From assembly GCF_002953135.1 (NCBI RefSeq), contig NZ_CP026372.1:248001-312000 (forward strand): DNA of 64,000 nucleotides, given 5' to 3'. A model generated the notes under the pieces. That model was not told the origin of the DNA. It searched no databases and saw nothing but the letters and a program-made list of their open reading frames with translations. Positions 54,284 through 62,604 of the stretch are shown here, in pieces (positions within the stretch are counted from its first letter, which is position 1; each line of letters starts with the position of its first letter). A program made the translations under genes and the position numbers. The DNA comes from Sphingobium sp. SCG-1. Lineage in GTDB: Bacteria > Pseudomonadota > Alphaproteobacteria > Sphingomonadales > Sphingomonadaceae.

Positions 54284-54790
54284 TCAGCGTATCCGCATCA
54301 CCGATTCAGGCGTCAACTTCAGCAACAACTTCAGCATGTCGCCTTTCGCAATCGCGACGCAGCCTTCGGTCGGTCGCCCCTCGACCCAGCAATGGAAGAA
54401 GATAGCGCTGCCCTGCCCAGGCACAGGTGGCGAGTCATTATGGCCCAGCACCACAATGACATCATAGGCTTCGTCGGCGCGCTGCAATGTCTCCGCCGAA
54501 TAGCCGTGCGGAAGCTGCACCGGCCGATTGTACGCCGGATCCCCAACGCCGTCCGACCATCCATCCCCCGCTCGTGTCCAGCGCCACGGGATCGAAGGCG
54601 AAGTTGCCAGAGCAACACGATCGGGGCGCAGCAGCACGCCACGGACTGGCCATTCTCCTAATGGTGTGCAGCCATCACCCTCGCGCTTGTCGCTTGGCGT
54701 ACATGTCCCGCCCTTGCCGATTGCGCAGGGCATCTCCGACGCACCAAAGCGAAGCCGCCGCGCAACGCTGGCGACGTCAATTACGCTCAT
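54284..54790 (-). CDS. L,D-transpeptidase family protein
   Basis: A 168-residue YkuD-fold protein. The catalytic region reads FFHCWVEGRPTEGCVAI, with His and the nucleophilic Cys in the H...GC order of L,D-transpeptidases. No signal peptide is visible in the N-terminus, unusual for an enzyme acting on periplasmic peptidoglycan. It overlaps ribA by four bases. It may cross-link peptidoglycan or act on another substrate. Confidence 0.85.
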   Translation of the reverse strand: MSVIDVASVARRLRFGASEMPCAIGKGGTCTPSDKREGDGCTPLGEWPVRGVLLRPDRVALATSPSIPWRWTRAGDGWSDGVGDPAYNRPVQLPHGYSAETLQRADEAYDVIVVLGHNDSPPVPGQGSAIFFHCWVEGRPTEGCVAIAKGDMLKLLLKLTPESVMRIR

Positions 54791-55848
54791 AGCTGATGCC
54801 CGGTACGGTCCCGCTTCGTCGCCAGATAGCGGTTATTATGCGGATTGGATTCGATTGCCAACGGCAGGCGCTCCGCCACCGTAATGCCCGCCGCTTCAAG
54901 GCCAGCAACCTTGGCCGGATTGTTCGTCAGCAACCGCACTGTTTCAATTCCCAGTAGATCGAGCATTCGCGCTGCCACCGAAAAGTCCCTCGCATCAATC
55001 GCGAACCCCAATCGCACATTGGCGTCCACGGTATCGAACCCCTGATCCTGCAAAGCATAAGCGCGCAATTTATTGACCAGCCCGATCCCGCGCCCTTCCT
55101 GCCGCAGATACAGCAGCACGCCCCATGGCGCGTCGGCGATCCGATGCAGCGCCTCGTGCAGTTGCGGTCCGCAATCGCACTTCAGCGACCCCAGCACATC
55201 GCCGGTCAGGCATTCGCTGTGCAATCGAACGACGGGCGGTGAGGCATCGCGCTTGCCGACGATCAGCGCAACATGCTCCCGCGGTTCTTCCGGGCTACGG
55301 AAGGCGATGATCTCCGCATCCTCGCTCGCCGCGACCGGAAGTCGCGCGCGCGTCGCAATCAACAGCCGCGCCGCATCGTCATAGGCCTCGACATCCTTTG
55401 CAGATACGACGCAATCGCTTGATCCATGGTCTCCAATAAAGAACGCCGGCAATATTCCCGCAAGTCGTGCCAGCCTCAGCGTCGCGGCAGCAGCATCGGG
55501 GGCGGCGAGCGGACGCGCCTTGAACGGGCCCTTCAACGGCGAAGCGAGATCCCGCACCGGATCGGCGATTGCCATGGCGACATCCCGGTCGATCCAGGGC
55601 ACCCGCGCGACCTGCACCGGCATCTCGGGATCGGCGGCAGCGCGCTGATTGGTAAGCTTCAGCGTTTCCGCCCGCGCCGCCGAAATCAGGATATCGGCCT
55701 GATCGCCGGGATCGAAAGCCGCCAGCGTCACCGCGTCCGCTGCCTCTACAGCCATGACGCGCAACGATCCGTCAGACCCCTGCACCGTGACCGGCCATCC
55801 CCGGCGCAGCGCATCAATGGCGCGGGCGGCGGCTCTGGCGTCGCTCAC
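54787..55848 (-). CDS. ribA: GTP cyclohydrolase II (long form, degenerate N-terminal RibB-like domain)
   Basis: First step of riboflavin synthesis. The catalytic domain (about residues 155-353) has HSECLTGDVLGSLKCDCGPQL with zinc Cys residues, YLRQEGRGIGL and RLLTNNPAKV. The ~150-residue N-terminal part resembles a DHBP synthase (RibB) domain but lacks the acidic RibB motif (DREN-E). At 353 residues it is much longer than the ~200 of classical RibA. It is coupled to the L,D-transpeptidase gene (four-base overlap) and starts eight bases after xthA. No FMN riboswitch is present. Confidence 0.93.
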   Translation of the reverse strand: MSDARAAARAIDALRRGWPVTVQGSDGSLRVMAVEAADAVTLAAFDPGDQADILISAARAETLKLTNQRAAADPEMPVQVARVPWIDRDVAMAIADPVRDLASPLKGPFKARPLAAPDAAAATLRLARLAGILPAFFIGDHGSSDCVVSAKDVEAYDDAARLLIATRARLPVAASEDAEIIAFRSPEEPREHVALIVGKRDASPPVVRLHSECLTGDVLGSLKCDCGPQLHEALHRIADAPWGVLLYLRQEGRGIGLVNKLRAYALQDQGFDTVDANVRLGFAIDARDFSVAARMLDLLGIETVRLLTNNPAKVAGLEAAGITVAERLPLAIESNPHNNRYLATKRDRTGHQL

Positions 55849-55855
55849 ATGCGCC

Positions 55856-56653
55856 TCAGAACGAGAACTCTGTAATCAGCGGAACGTGGTCGGATGGCCG
55901 CGCCCAACCCCGGATCGGCTCGACGACGCGATGGCTGATCGCCTTCTCCGCCAGCGCCGGGCTCACCCACATATGATCGAGCCTGCGCCCCCGGTCGCTT
56001 TCCGACCAGTCGCGCGCGCGATAGCTCCACCATGTGAACAGCCGTTCCGGTGCCGGGAAAAACTTGCGACCTAGATCCACCCAGTCATGGGACGCCTGCA
56101 ACCGCGCCAGGATTTCGCATTCTATTGCAGTGTGGCTGACCGTGTTGATGAGTTGCTTATGGCTCCACACATCGCATTCCAGCGGCGCGATGTTGAAGTC
56201 GCCCGTCAGAATTGTTGGCTTGTCCGATAGCCCGGACGACCATTCGATCATCCGCTCCAGAAAATCGAGTTTCTGCCCGAACTTCGGATTGACGGTCCGG
56301 TCCGGCAATTCGCCGCCCGCAGGCACATAGACATTCTCAAGCCGTACGCCATTGTCCAGCCGCACACCGATATGCCGCGCCTCGCCATTCGCCTGCCAGT
56401 CCAGCCGATCGTCCTCGCGGATCGGAATGCGGCTGACGATCGCGACGCCATGATGCATTGGTTGCCCGTTCAGCTTCTGGTGGTTGTATCCATACTGCCG
56501 GAACAGACCTGCCGGGAAGGTGTCGTTGACGACCTTCGTCTCTTGCAAACAGAGGATGTCTGGCCCTTCTTCGGCCAGAAAACGCTCAACTATATCAAGG
56601 CGGGCGCGAACGGAGTTGATATTCCAGGAAGCAATAGTGACGGTTTCACTCAT
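55856..56653 (-). CDS. xthA: Exodeoxyribonuclease III
   Basis: AP endonuclease/3'-5' exonuclease of base-excision repair. The 265-residue protein begins MSETVTIASWNINSVRARLD with QETKV, LTGDFNIAP and the C-terminal SDHVPLITEF, the EEP-fold catalytic motifs. ATG 56653 is chosen; the frame can be extended 29 codons upstream but would enter a terminator region. It is followed closely by ribA, so a small operon xthA-ribA-L,D-transpeptidase is likely. Confidence 0.95.
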   Translation of the reverse strand: MSETVTIASWNINSVRARLDIVERFLAEEGPDILCLQETKVVNDTFPAGLFRQYGYNHQKLNGQPMHHGVAIVSRIPIREDDRLDWQANGEARHIGVRLDNGVRLENVYVPAGGELPDRTVNPKFGQKLDFLERMIEWSSGLSDKPTILTGDFNIAPLECDVWSHKQLINTVSHTAIECEILARLQASHDWVDLGRKFFPAPERLFTWWSYRARDWSESDRGRRLDHMWVSPALAEKAISHRVVEPIRGWARPSDHVPLITEFSF

Positions 56654-56713
56654 GCGACATCCACTAGGGTCCAAAGGCGTCAAGGGCAAGTCGCGAGCGC
56701 ATGGTCGCCGGGC

Positions 56714-56752
56714 AAAGAAAGACCCCCGCTCCGGGGGCATGGAACGGGGGTC
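56714..56752 (-). terminator. Strong terminator upstream of xthA
   Basis: On the minus strand GACCCCCGTTCC and GGAGCGGGGGTC form a 12-base stem (one G-T) followed by TTTCTTT. A shorter competing stem CCCCCG/CGGGGG (56723-56737) could form instead. It ends the candidate small RNA and shields xthA from lolA read-through. Confidence 0.8.
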
Positions 56753-56878
56753 TCGATCGCGCCATTATGCGCTTCGCGACACAAGCGGCAGCCGGGGTAA
56801 CAGGGGGGAAATCCCGGGGGCTGCTCGTGCCGTAGGTCTTTATTTAGAGGCCATCATATGAGCGGCAGATGAACGAGT
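56714..56878 (-). ncRNA. Candidate small RNA between lolA and xthA
   Basis: A promoter on the minus strand with -35 TTGCGA (56914-56909), an 18-base spacer and -10 TATTAT (56890-56885) predicts a start near 56878. The transcript would end at the strong terminator at 56714-56752, giving about 165 nt. It contains a 6-base stem (56788-56793/56819-56824) with a C-rich loop (TTTCCCCCC) and lies in an otherwise non-coding gap. C-rich loops are common in alphaproteobacterial small RNAs that pair with ribosome-binding sites. Transcription is not demonstrated. Confidence 0.5.
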
Positions 56879-56929
56879 TTTGTAATAATACCGATTTTAC
56901 GATTTTCGTCGCAAGCACCGCCCGGATCG

Positions 56930-57556
56930 TCAGCCTGACCGCCCCCGTGGACGAGGATCGGTCCACCGGAAAGCAGAGTCGGCAATTGGCATTCCGTAGC
57001 GATGATTGGTGAGGCGGATAGTGGTACGATTGCTCTGCGCATCCAGCGCCACCCAGCCATATAGCTCCAGCCCGGCAGGAGCTGTTGGCTTGCGCTTGAA
57101 CACCAGCGTAATGGTGCCGAATTCCGGCCGCTTGGGGTCGCGCGCTTCGACGCTCAGCACAGTCGGATCGCCGGTCTGTACGACTTTCCCGAATTTCGAG
57201 AGATCCTTGTTGGGATCGAGCAGCGCACCGAGCGGCGAACTGCCGATCGGCCACCGCTGCACCTGCCGCACCTCGTAATCGATCATCGTCAGTGCCTTGC
57301 CATCGCCTACGATCAGCAGCGGCACGCCTTTCTGATACTGGAACCGGATCTTGCCGGGCTGTTTCAGCGTAAGTTCTCCGGTAACGACGCGGCCATTGCG
57401 ATCCGTCTGCGAAAAATCCGCCGTCATGGTTGTGACCGCCCGAATATAGGCATTCACCTTGGCAAGGTCGGATTGCTGCGCGACGGCCGGGGTAAGGGGC
57501 AAAGCCGCGACAACCGCCAACGGCGCGGCTGCAAGAGCAAGCGCTATGCGCTTCAT
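56930..57556 (-). CDS. lolA: Outer-membrane lipoprotein carrier protein LolA
   Basis: A periplasmic chaperone that carries lipoproteins from the inner to the outer membrane. The 208-residue protein has a signal peptide with cleavage near AVA at 26. The mature chain has MTADFSQTDRNGRVVTGELTL and GKIRFQYQKGVPLLIVGDGK. It lies 76 bases downstream of ftsK on the same strand. Confidence 0.93.
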   Translation of the reverse strand: MKRIALALAAAPLAVVAALPLTPAVAQQSDLAKVNAYIRAVTTMTADFSQTDRNGRVVTGELTLKQPGKIRFQYQKGVPLLIVGDGKALTMIDYEVRQVQRWPIGSSPLGALLDPNKDLSKFGKVVQTGDPTVLSVEARDPKRPEFGTITLVFKRKPTAPAGLELYGWVALDAQSNRTTIRLTNHRYGMPIADSAFRWTDPRPRGRSG

Positions 57557-57632
57557 GATTGTATCTCCATTTGCATCATGCAGTGGATGTAAGAGGGTCG
57601 CGTTGAACCCGCCGTGAACCCATCCTGTTCGG

Positions 57633-59936
57633 TTAAAGCGGATTGCCCGCCTCGTCCCTCAGCACTTCGCGACGGCCGACATGATTGGGCGCGCCGACCA
57701 GGCCCTCCTCTTCCATCCGCTCGATCAATCGCGCGGCACTGTTGTAGCCAACGCGCAACTGGCGCTGGAGCCAGCTTGTCGAAGCCTTTTGGTTCTCAAA
57801 AACGAGTTGGCACGCTTTCCGATACAGCTGTGCATCCGGGCTATCATCACCCAGATCGACACCATCGAGGGCGAAGCTGCCTTCTTCCGGTTCTTCGGTC
57901 ACGGCGGAGATATAGTCGGGCTTGCCCTGCGCGCGCCAGTGGTCGGCAACGGCGCGCACTTCGTCGTCGCTGACGAACGGGCCATGCACGCGCGTCAACT
58001 GCTTGCCGCCTGCCATGTAGAGCATGTCGCCCTTGCCCAGCAATTGCTCGGCCCCCTGTTCGCCCAGGATAGTGCGGCTGTCGATCTTGGACGTCACAAA
58101 GAAGCTGATGCGCGTCGGCAGGTTCGCCTTGATGACGCCGGTGATGACGTCGACCGAAGGCCGCTGCGTCGCGAGGATCAAGTGGATACCCGCCGCGCGC
58201 GCTTTCTGCGCCAGCCGCTGGATCAGGAACTCGACTTCCTTGCCCGCCGTCATCATCAGGTCGGCCAATTCGTCGACCACCACCACGATCTGCGGCAGCG
58301 GCTGGAAATCAAGCTGCTCTTCCTCGTAGATCGGCTGGCCGGTCTCGGGGTTATAGCCGGTCTGAACCCGACGACCCAAAGGCTTGCCCTTCGCCTTCGC
58401 TGCGCGCACCTTCTCGTTGTAGTTGGCCAAATTCCGCACGGAGATCGACGCCATCATCCGATAGCGGTCCTCCATTTGCTCCACAGCCCATTTCAGCGCG
58501 CGGATCGCCTTTTGCGGCTCGGTGACCACCGGCGATAGCAGATGCGGAATATCGTCATAAGTTGAGAGTTCCAGCATCTTCGGATCGATCATGATGAGCC
58601 GCAGCGAATCGGGAGTCATCCGATACAGCAGCGACAGGATCATGCAGTTGAGGCCGACCGATTTGCCCGAGCCGGTCGTACCCGCGATCAGCAAGTGCGG
58701 CATGGGTGCCAGGTCAGCGATCACTGCATCGCCCGAAATATTCTTGCCCAGCACGATCGGCAGCGATGCCTGCTGGTCGCCGAACTGCTCGCTCTCGATC
58801 AACTCGCGCAGCACCACCGACTCGCGCTTGGTGTTGGGCAGTTCGATGCCAATCACCGTCCGGCCCGGAATGGTCGCGACGCGCGCCGACAGCGCCGACA
58901 TGTTGCGCGCTATGTCGTCCGCCAGCGCCACCACACGGCTCGCCTTGATGCCCGCCGCCGGTTCCAGCTCATACATGGTGACGACCGGGCCGGGCTTCAC
59001 TTCGGTGATGTGGCCCTTCACGTGAAAGTCGTCGAGCACGCTTTCCAGCAGCCGCGCATTGCGCTCCAGCGCCGCCTTATCGATCTTCACGACCTGACTC
59101 GGCGCGGCTTCGGTCAAGAGATCCGTGGACGGCAGCGAACTCGCGCCGAACAGATCGTCCTGCCGCGACACCGGTGCGAAGGGGCGGGGCGGGGCGGCGG
59201 GTTTGGGCGTCTGGATATTGATCGGAGGCTTCGGTTCGTTCGACACAGCCTTGCGCGGCGTGATTTCACGGTCCTCGACGAGCGTATCGCCCTGCGGAAT
59301 AGCCACAGCACGCTTGGGCAGGCTGAAGCGGGGCAGGGTAGGGCGCGTCAGGTGGATCAGCGGCTTCTCAAGCGCCAGACTGCGATACCAGAGCCAAATC
59401 CCTGATATTAGCGTCGCGATCACGAGGATGCCGACGATCCACTTCTGCCCCGCTTCCGGCGCCATCGCGGTCAGGCTCAATACGCCACGCGCGGTCAGCA
59501 TGCCAACGATGCCACCCCAACCTGCGGGCAGTGCGACGAGCGGCTGCGTCTGGAACAGCGACAGGCTGATGCCGATCAGCACGATCCCGGTCACGCACTT
59601 GCCGACCTGCCCCTGCCATCCGCTCATGTCCTGATCGCCCCAAAGGCGTCGCGCGCATACCAGAATCAGCGGCAGCAGCAGCGCGGCAGGCACGCCCAGC
59701 AGCCACAGAAGGAAGTCGGACGTGTAGGCGCCCGGCGTCTGCATCACGTTCTGCGCAAAGCCGCCTGCGACGGTATTCAGCGACGGATCGCTGGGATGAT
59801 AGCTGAGCAGTGCCAGCAGCAGGAAAAGGCTGAACAGATACAGCGCGATGGACCCGATCATCGCGCCACTGCGAATCAGGCTGCGCTTCAGCATTTGCCG
59901 CCACTCCGGCGTGCGCTTCGATGCCCGGCTAGCCAC
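57633..59936 (-). CDS. ftsK: DNA translocase FtsK
   Basis: A septal DNA pump for chromosome segregation. The 767-residue protein has four to five N-terminal membrane helices (about 20-190), a short linker, a motor with Walker A GTTGSGKSVGLN and the C-terminal winged-helix gamma domain for KOPS (STSWLQRQLRVGYNSAARL). GTG 59936 is chosen because MASRASKRTPEW fits the family start; the frame extends to a TTG at 59960. It is the first gene of ftsK-lolA. Confidence 0.95.
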   Translation of the reverse strand: MASRASKRTPEWRQMLKRSLIRSGAMIGSIALYLFSLFLLLALLSYHPSDPSLNTVAGGFAQNVMQTPGAYTSDFLLWLLGVPAALLLPLILVCARRLWGDQDMSGWQGQVGKCVTGIVLIGISLSLFQTQPLVALPAGWGGIVGMLTARGVLSLTAMAPEAGQKWIVGILVIATLISGIWLWYRSLALEKPLIHLTRPTLPRFSLPKRAVAIPQGDTLVEDREITPRKAVSNEPKPPINIQTPKPAAPPRPFAPVSRQDDLFGASSLPSTDLLTEAAPSQVVKIDKAALERNARLLESVLDDFHVKGHITEVKPGPVVTMYELEPAAGIKASRVVALADDIARNMSALSARVATIPGRTVIGIELPNTKRESVVLRELIESEQFGDQQASLPIVLGKNISGDAVIADLAPMPHLLIAGTTGSGKSVGLNCMILSLLYRMTPDSLRLIMIDPKMLELSTYDDIPHLLSPVVTEPQKAIRALKWAVEQMEDRYRMMASISVRNLANYNEKVRAAKAKGKPLGRRVQTGYNPETGQPIYEEEQLDFQPLPQIVVVVDELADLMMTAGKEVEFLIQRLAQKARAAGIHLILATQRPSVDVITGVIKANLPTRISFFVTSKIDSRTILGEQGAEQLLGKGDMLYMAGGKQLTRVHGPFVSDDEVRAVADHWRAQGKPDYISAVTEEPEEGSFALDGVDLGDDSPDAQLYRKACQLVFENQKASTSWLQRQLRVGYNSAARLIERMEEEGLVGAPNHVGRREVLRDEAGNPL

Positions 59937-60008
59937 TCTAATCCCCGCTTCGTGCTTCAAATGTTCTACCCGCGCCCTTGTCCCTTAACCACGACTCCCC
60001 GTCAATAG

Positions 60009-60488
60009 TCAGGCACCGGCAAGTGCGACGAGCGCATCGCCGTCCATCCGCTGGATCGTCCACTCCTCCATGGGTTTCGCCCCGATGCTCCGATAGAAAT
60101 CGATGGCGGGCGCGTTCCAGTCGAGCACCGACCATTCCAGCCGCGCGCAATCCCGCTCGATCGTCAGCCGCGCGAGGGCCGCCAGCAACGCCTTGCCCGC
60201 GCCTGATCCACGCGCGTCCGGCGTGACGAACAGGTCTTCCAGATAGATGCCGGGCCGCCCCTCGAACGTCGAGAAATTGTGGAAGAACAGGGCGAAGCCG
60301 ATGCCGGTCCCGTCTCGTTCGGCAATCAGCACCTCGGCCATCGGGCGGGCTCCGAACAGATGCCGCGCCAGCACATCCCGGTCGGCGCGCACCTCATGCA
60401 AGAGCTTCTCATATTCCGCCAGTGCCAGAATGAAGCTGTGAATCAGGCCGATATCCTGCGGTTCGGCATTGCGGATCGTGACGGTCAA
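60009..60488 (-). CDS. GNAT-family N-acetyltransferase (TTG start)
   Basis: A 159-residue GNAT protein. The acetyl-CoA motif is LEDLFVTPDARGSGAGKAL, the C-terminal part ARLEWSVLDWNAPAIDFYRSIG. It resembles diamine acetyltransferase-like members (LFHNFSTFEGRPGIYLEDLFV), but the substrate is unproven. A TTG start at 60488 is preferred because AGGGAG lies six bases upstream and it overlaps the transporter stop (TTGA). The longer frame would lie over the transporter gene. Confidence 0.87.
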   Translation of the reverse strand: MTVTIRNAEPQDIGLIHSFILALAEYEKLLHEVRADRDVLARHLFGARPMAEVLIAERDGTGIGFALFFHNFSTFEGRPGIYLEDLFVTPDARGSGAGKALLAALARLTIERDCARLEWSVLDWNAPAIDFYRSIGAKPMEEWTIQRMDGDALVALAGA

Positions 60489-61387
60489 CTGGCGCTCCCT
60501 TCGACATGCGCGGTAATCTGCGGATCGCGCCGCGCCGCGATCAGGCATCCCGTAACGATCAGCACTGTCCCGGCAAGCGTGGTGATCGTCAGCCGCTCGG
60601 CAAAGAACAGCCAACCCATGATCGCCGCCCACACAAAGGCGCTATATTCCACCGGAATGAGCTTCTGTGCTTCGGCCCGCGCATAGCCCCAACTCATGAA
60701 CATCAGCGAGGCAAAGGCGAGGGCTGCTGCGCCCAGGATCATCGGCAGATGGTTTGCCGTCGGCACCACCGCCAGCAGTGGAGAGAACGCCCCGAAGACG
60801 ATGAGCATTACGAGATGCTGAAAGAACGCGACTTCGACCGGCGATGCGACTCCCGCCTGCTGTTTCTGGAGGATCAGGTTCCACGCGAACAACACGGCCG
60901 AGAACAGCACCGCGCCTGCGCCAAGCACCGCCTGCGGATCATAGTCGCCCCGCAACCGCCCCGACAGGATCACCCCGACCCCGATCAGACCCAGCACCGA
61001 TGCCGCTATGGCGTTGCGCCCGATCCGTTCTTTCAGGATCAGCGCGGCCAGATACAGCGCGATCAGCGGCGCGATGAAGGACAGCCCGATCGCCTCGGCC
61101 AACGGCAATATCTTGATGCCGTAGAAGAAGAATAGCGCCATGACGGCCACTACGCTGCCCCTGAGCATGTGGATTTTCAGCACCTCCCGCACGGGCCAGG
61201 GATTGCTGAGCACCACCATGCCGACAATCCCGATCACTGTCCCGGCCAGCGCCCGCCAGAGCAGCGCATTATACACGCCGATGGCAAGGCTGAGCCCCTT
61301 CATCACTGCGTCCATCACCGAAAACAGCGCCACGCCGACGCAGCACGCGCCGAAGGCCAGGGCCAGCGGGACAGGGCGGCTATTCAT
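60485..61387 (-). CDS. DMT-family transporter (EamA domains)
   Basis: A 300-residue inner-membrane exporter with about ten helices in two EamA repeats. It has the typical MDAVMKGLS in the first helix and ILSGRLRGDYDPQAVLG between repeats. The substrate is unknown; members export amino acids or metabolites. It is coupled to the GNAT gene, so a modify-and-export pair is possible. Confidence 0.9.
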   Translation of the reverse strand: MNSRPVPLALAFGACCVGVALFSVMDAVMKGLSLAIGVYNALLWRALAGTVIGIVGMVVLSNPWPVREVLKIHMLRGSVVAVMALFFFYGIKILPLAEAIGLSFIAPLIALYLAALILKERIGRNAIAASVLGLIGVGVILSGRLRGDYDPQAVLGAGAVLFSAVLFAWNLILQKQQAGVASPVEVAFFQHLVMLIVFGAFSPLLAVVPTANHLPMILGAAALAFASLMFMSWGYARAEAQKLIPVEYSAFVWAAIMGWLFFAERLTITTLAGTVLIVTGCLIAARRDPQITAHVEGSAS

Positions 61388-61417
61388 GTCAGGATGAAGG
61401 ATCGAAGCGGTGCAGGC

Positions 61418-62569
61418 TTATTCCGCCGCCACGCTGTCCGCCGCTCCCGCATCGGTAGTGAAGGCCTCGATCTCGGCGGCCTTTGCCTCAACGAGTTTCA
61501 CAATATGCTCGATCATGTCCGCGTCCTGCACATGATGGTCGGTAACGCCCGACAGATAGACCATGTGCTTGCCCGCACCGCCGCCGGTAATGCCGATGTC
61601 GGTCTCGCGCGCCTCGCCGGGGCCGTTCACCACACAGCCCAGCACCGACAGAGACAGCGGCGTCGAGATATGCGCCAGCCGTTCCTCCAGCGCCTGTACC
61701 GTGCGGATCACGTCGAAGCCCTGCCGCGCGCAACTGGGGCAGGACACTACGCGCACGCCGCGCGTCCGGATGCCAAGCGATTTCAGCATCTCATAGCCGA
61801 CGCGGACTTCTTCTTCGGGTTCGGCGGAGAGCGACACGCGGATGGTGTCGCCGATTCCCGCCCACAGCAGATTGCCCATGCCGATCGCGCTCTTGACCGT
61901 GCCGCCGATCAGCCCACCCGCTTCGGTGATGCCCAGATGCAGTGGGCAATCGACCGTTTCGGCGAGTTGCATATAGGCGGCGACCGCCAGGAACACGTCG
62001 CTGGCCTTCACCGCGACCTTATACTCGTGGAAATCCTGATCCTGGAGCAACTTGATGTGATCGAGCGCGCTTTCGACGAGCGCCTCTGGGCAGGGCTCGC
62101 CATATTTCTCCAGCAGGTCGCGTTCCAGTGATCCGGCGTTGACGCCGATACGAATCGCGCAGCCATTGGCTTTCGCCGCTTCCACCACTTCCTTGACCCG
62201 CGCTGCCGATCCGATATTGCCCGGATTGATGCGCAGGCACGCCGCGCCCGCATCGGCGGCTTCCAGCGCATGCTTGTAGTGGAAATGAATGTCCGCGACG
62301 ATCGGCACCCGCGCCGCCCGCACGATCTGCTTCAGCGCCGCCGTCGATTCCTTATCGGGGCACGACACCCGGATAATATCCACACCCACTTCCTCGCAGC
62401 GGCGAATCTGGTCGATCGTCGCACGCGGATCGGACGTCGGCGTGTTCGTCATCGTCTGCACGGTGATCGGCGCGCCGCCGCCCACCGGCACGTTGCCGAC
62501 CATGATCTGACGGCATTCGCGCCGCGCGATATCGCGCCACGGACGCAGGCCGGGGTTATGCTCTGACAT
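61418..62569 (-). CDS. ispG: 4-hydroxy-3-methylbut-2-enyl diphosphate synthase (IspG)
   Basis: A late MEP-pathway enzyme making HMBPP. The 383-residue protein has a TIM-barrel N-terminal domain (VPVGGGAPITVQTMTNT, ACLRINPGNIG) and the [4Fe-4S] ligands in SCPSCARQGFD plus CVVNGPGEA. ATG 62569 is chosen over an 80-codon extension that lies over the FadL gene. It is a single gene, 30 bases ahead of the DMT transporter on the same strand. Confidence 0.97.
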   Translation of the reverse strand: MSEHNPGLRPWRDIARRECRQIMVGNVPVGGGAPITVQTMTNTPTSDPRATIDQIRRCEEVGVDIIRVSCPDKESTAALKQIVRAARVPIVADIHFHYKHALEAADAGAACLRINPGNIGSAARVKEVVEAAKANGCAIRIGVNAGSLERDLLEKYGEPCPEALVESALDHIKLLQDQDFHEYKVAVKASDVFLAVAAYMQLAETVDCPLHLGITEAGGLIGGTVKSAIGMGNLLWAGIGDTIRVSLSAEPEEEVRVGYEMLKSLGIRTRGVRVVSCPSCARQGFDVIRTVQALEERLAHISTPLSLSVLGCVVNGPGEARETDIGITGGGAGKHMVYLSGVTDHHVQDADMIEHIVKLVEAKAAEIEAFTTDAGAADSVAAE

Positions 62570-62571
62570 GA

Positions 62572-62596
62572 AGGGGCTCCATTGGTTGGAGCCCCT
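62572..62596 (-). terminator. Hairpin between fadL-like gene and ispG
   Basis: AGGGGCTCC / GGAGCCCCT, a perfect 9-base stem with a 7-base loop, between the porin stop and the ispG start. There is no strong T-run. It may terminate the porin transcript or act in the ispG 5' leader. Confidence 0.5.
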
Positions 62597-62604
62597 ATAG
62601 CCGT

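Noticed and set aside
55849..55855. FMN riboswitch before ribA
   Set aside because: Only seven bases separate xthA and ribA; there is no room.
59017..59027. TTCACGTGAAA in ftsK, and TTCACGTGAA near 39819, as extra parS sites
   Set aside because: The flanking bases of the 16-mer do not match; only the inner palindrome does.
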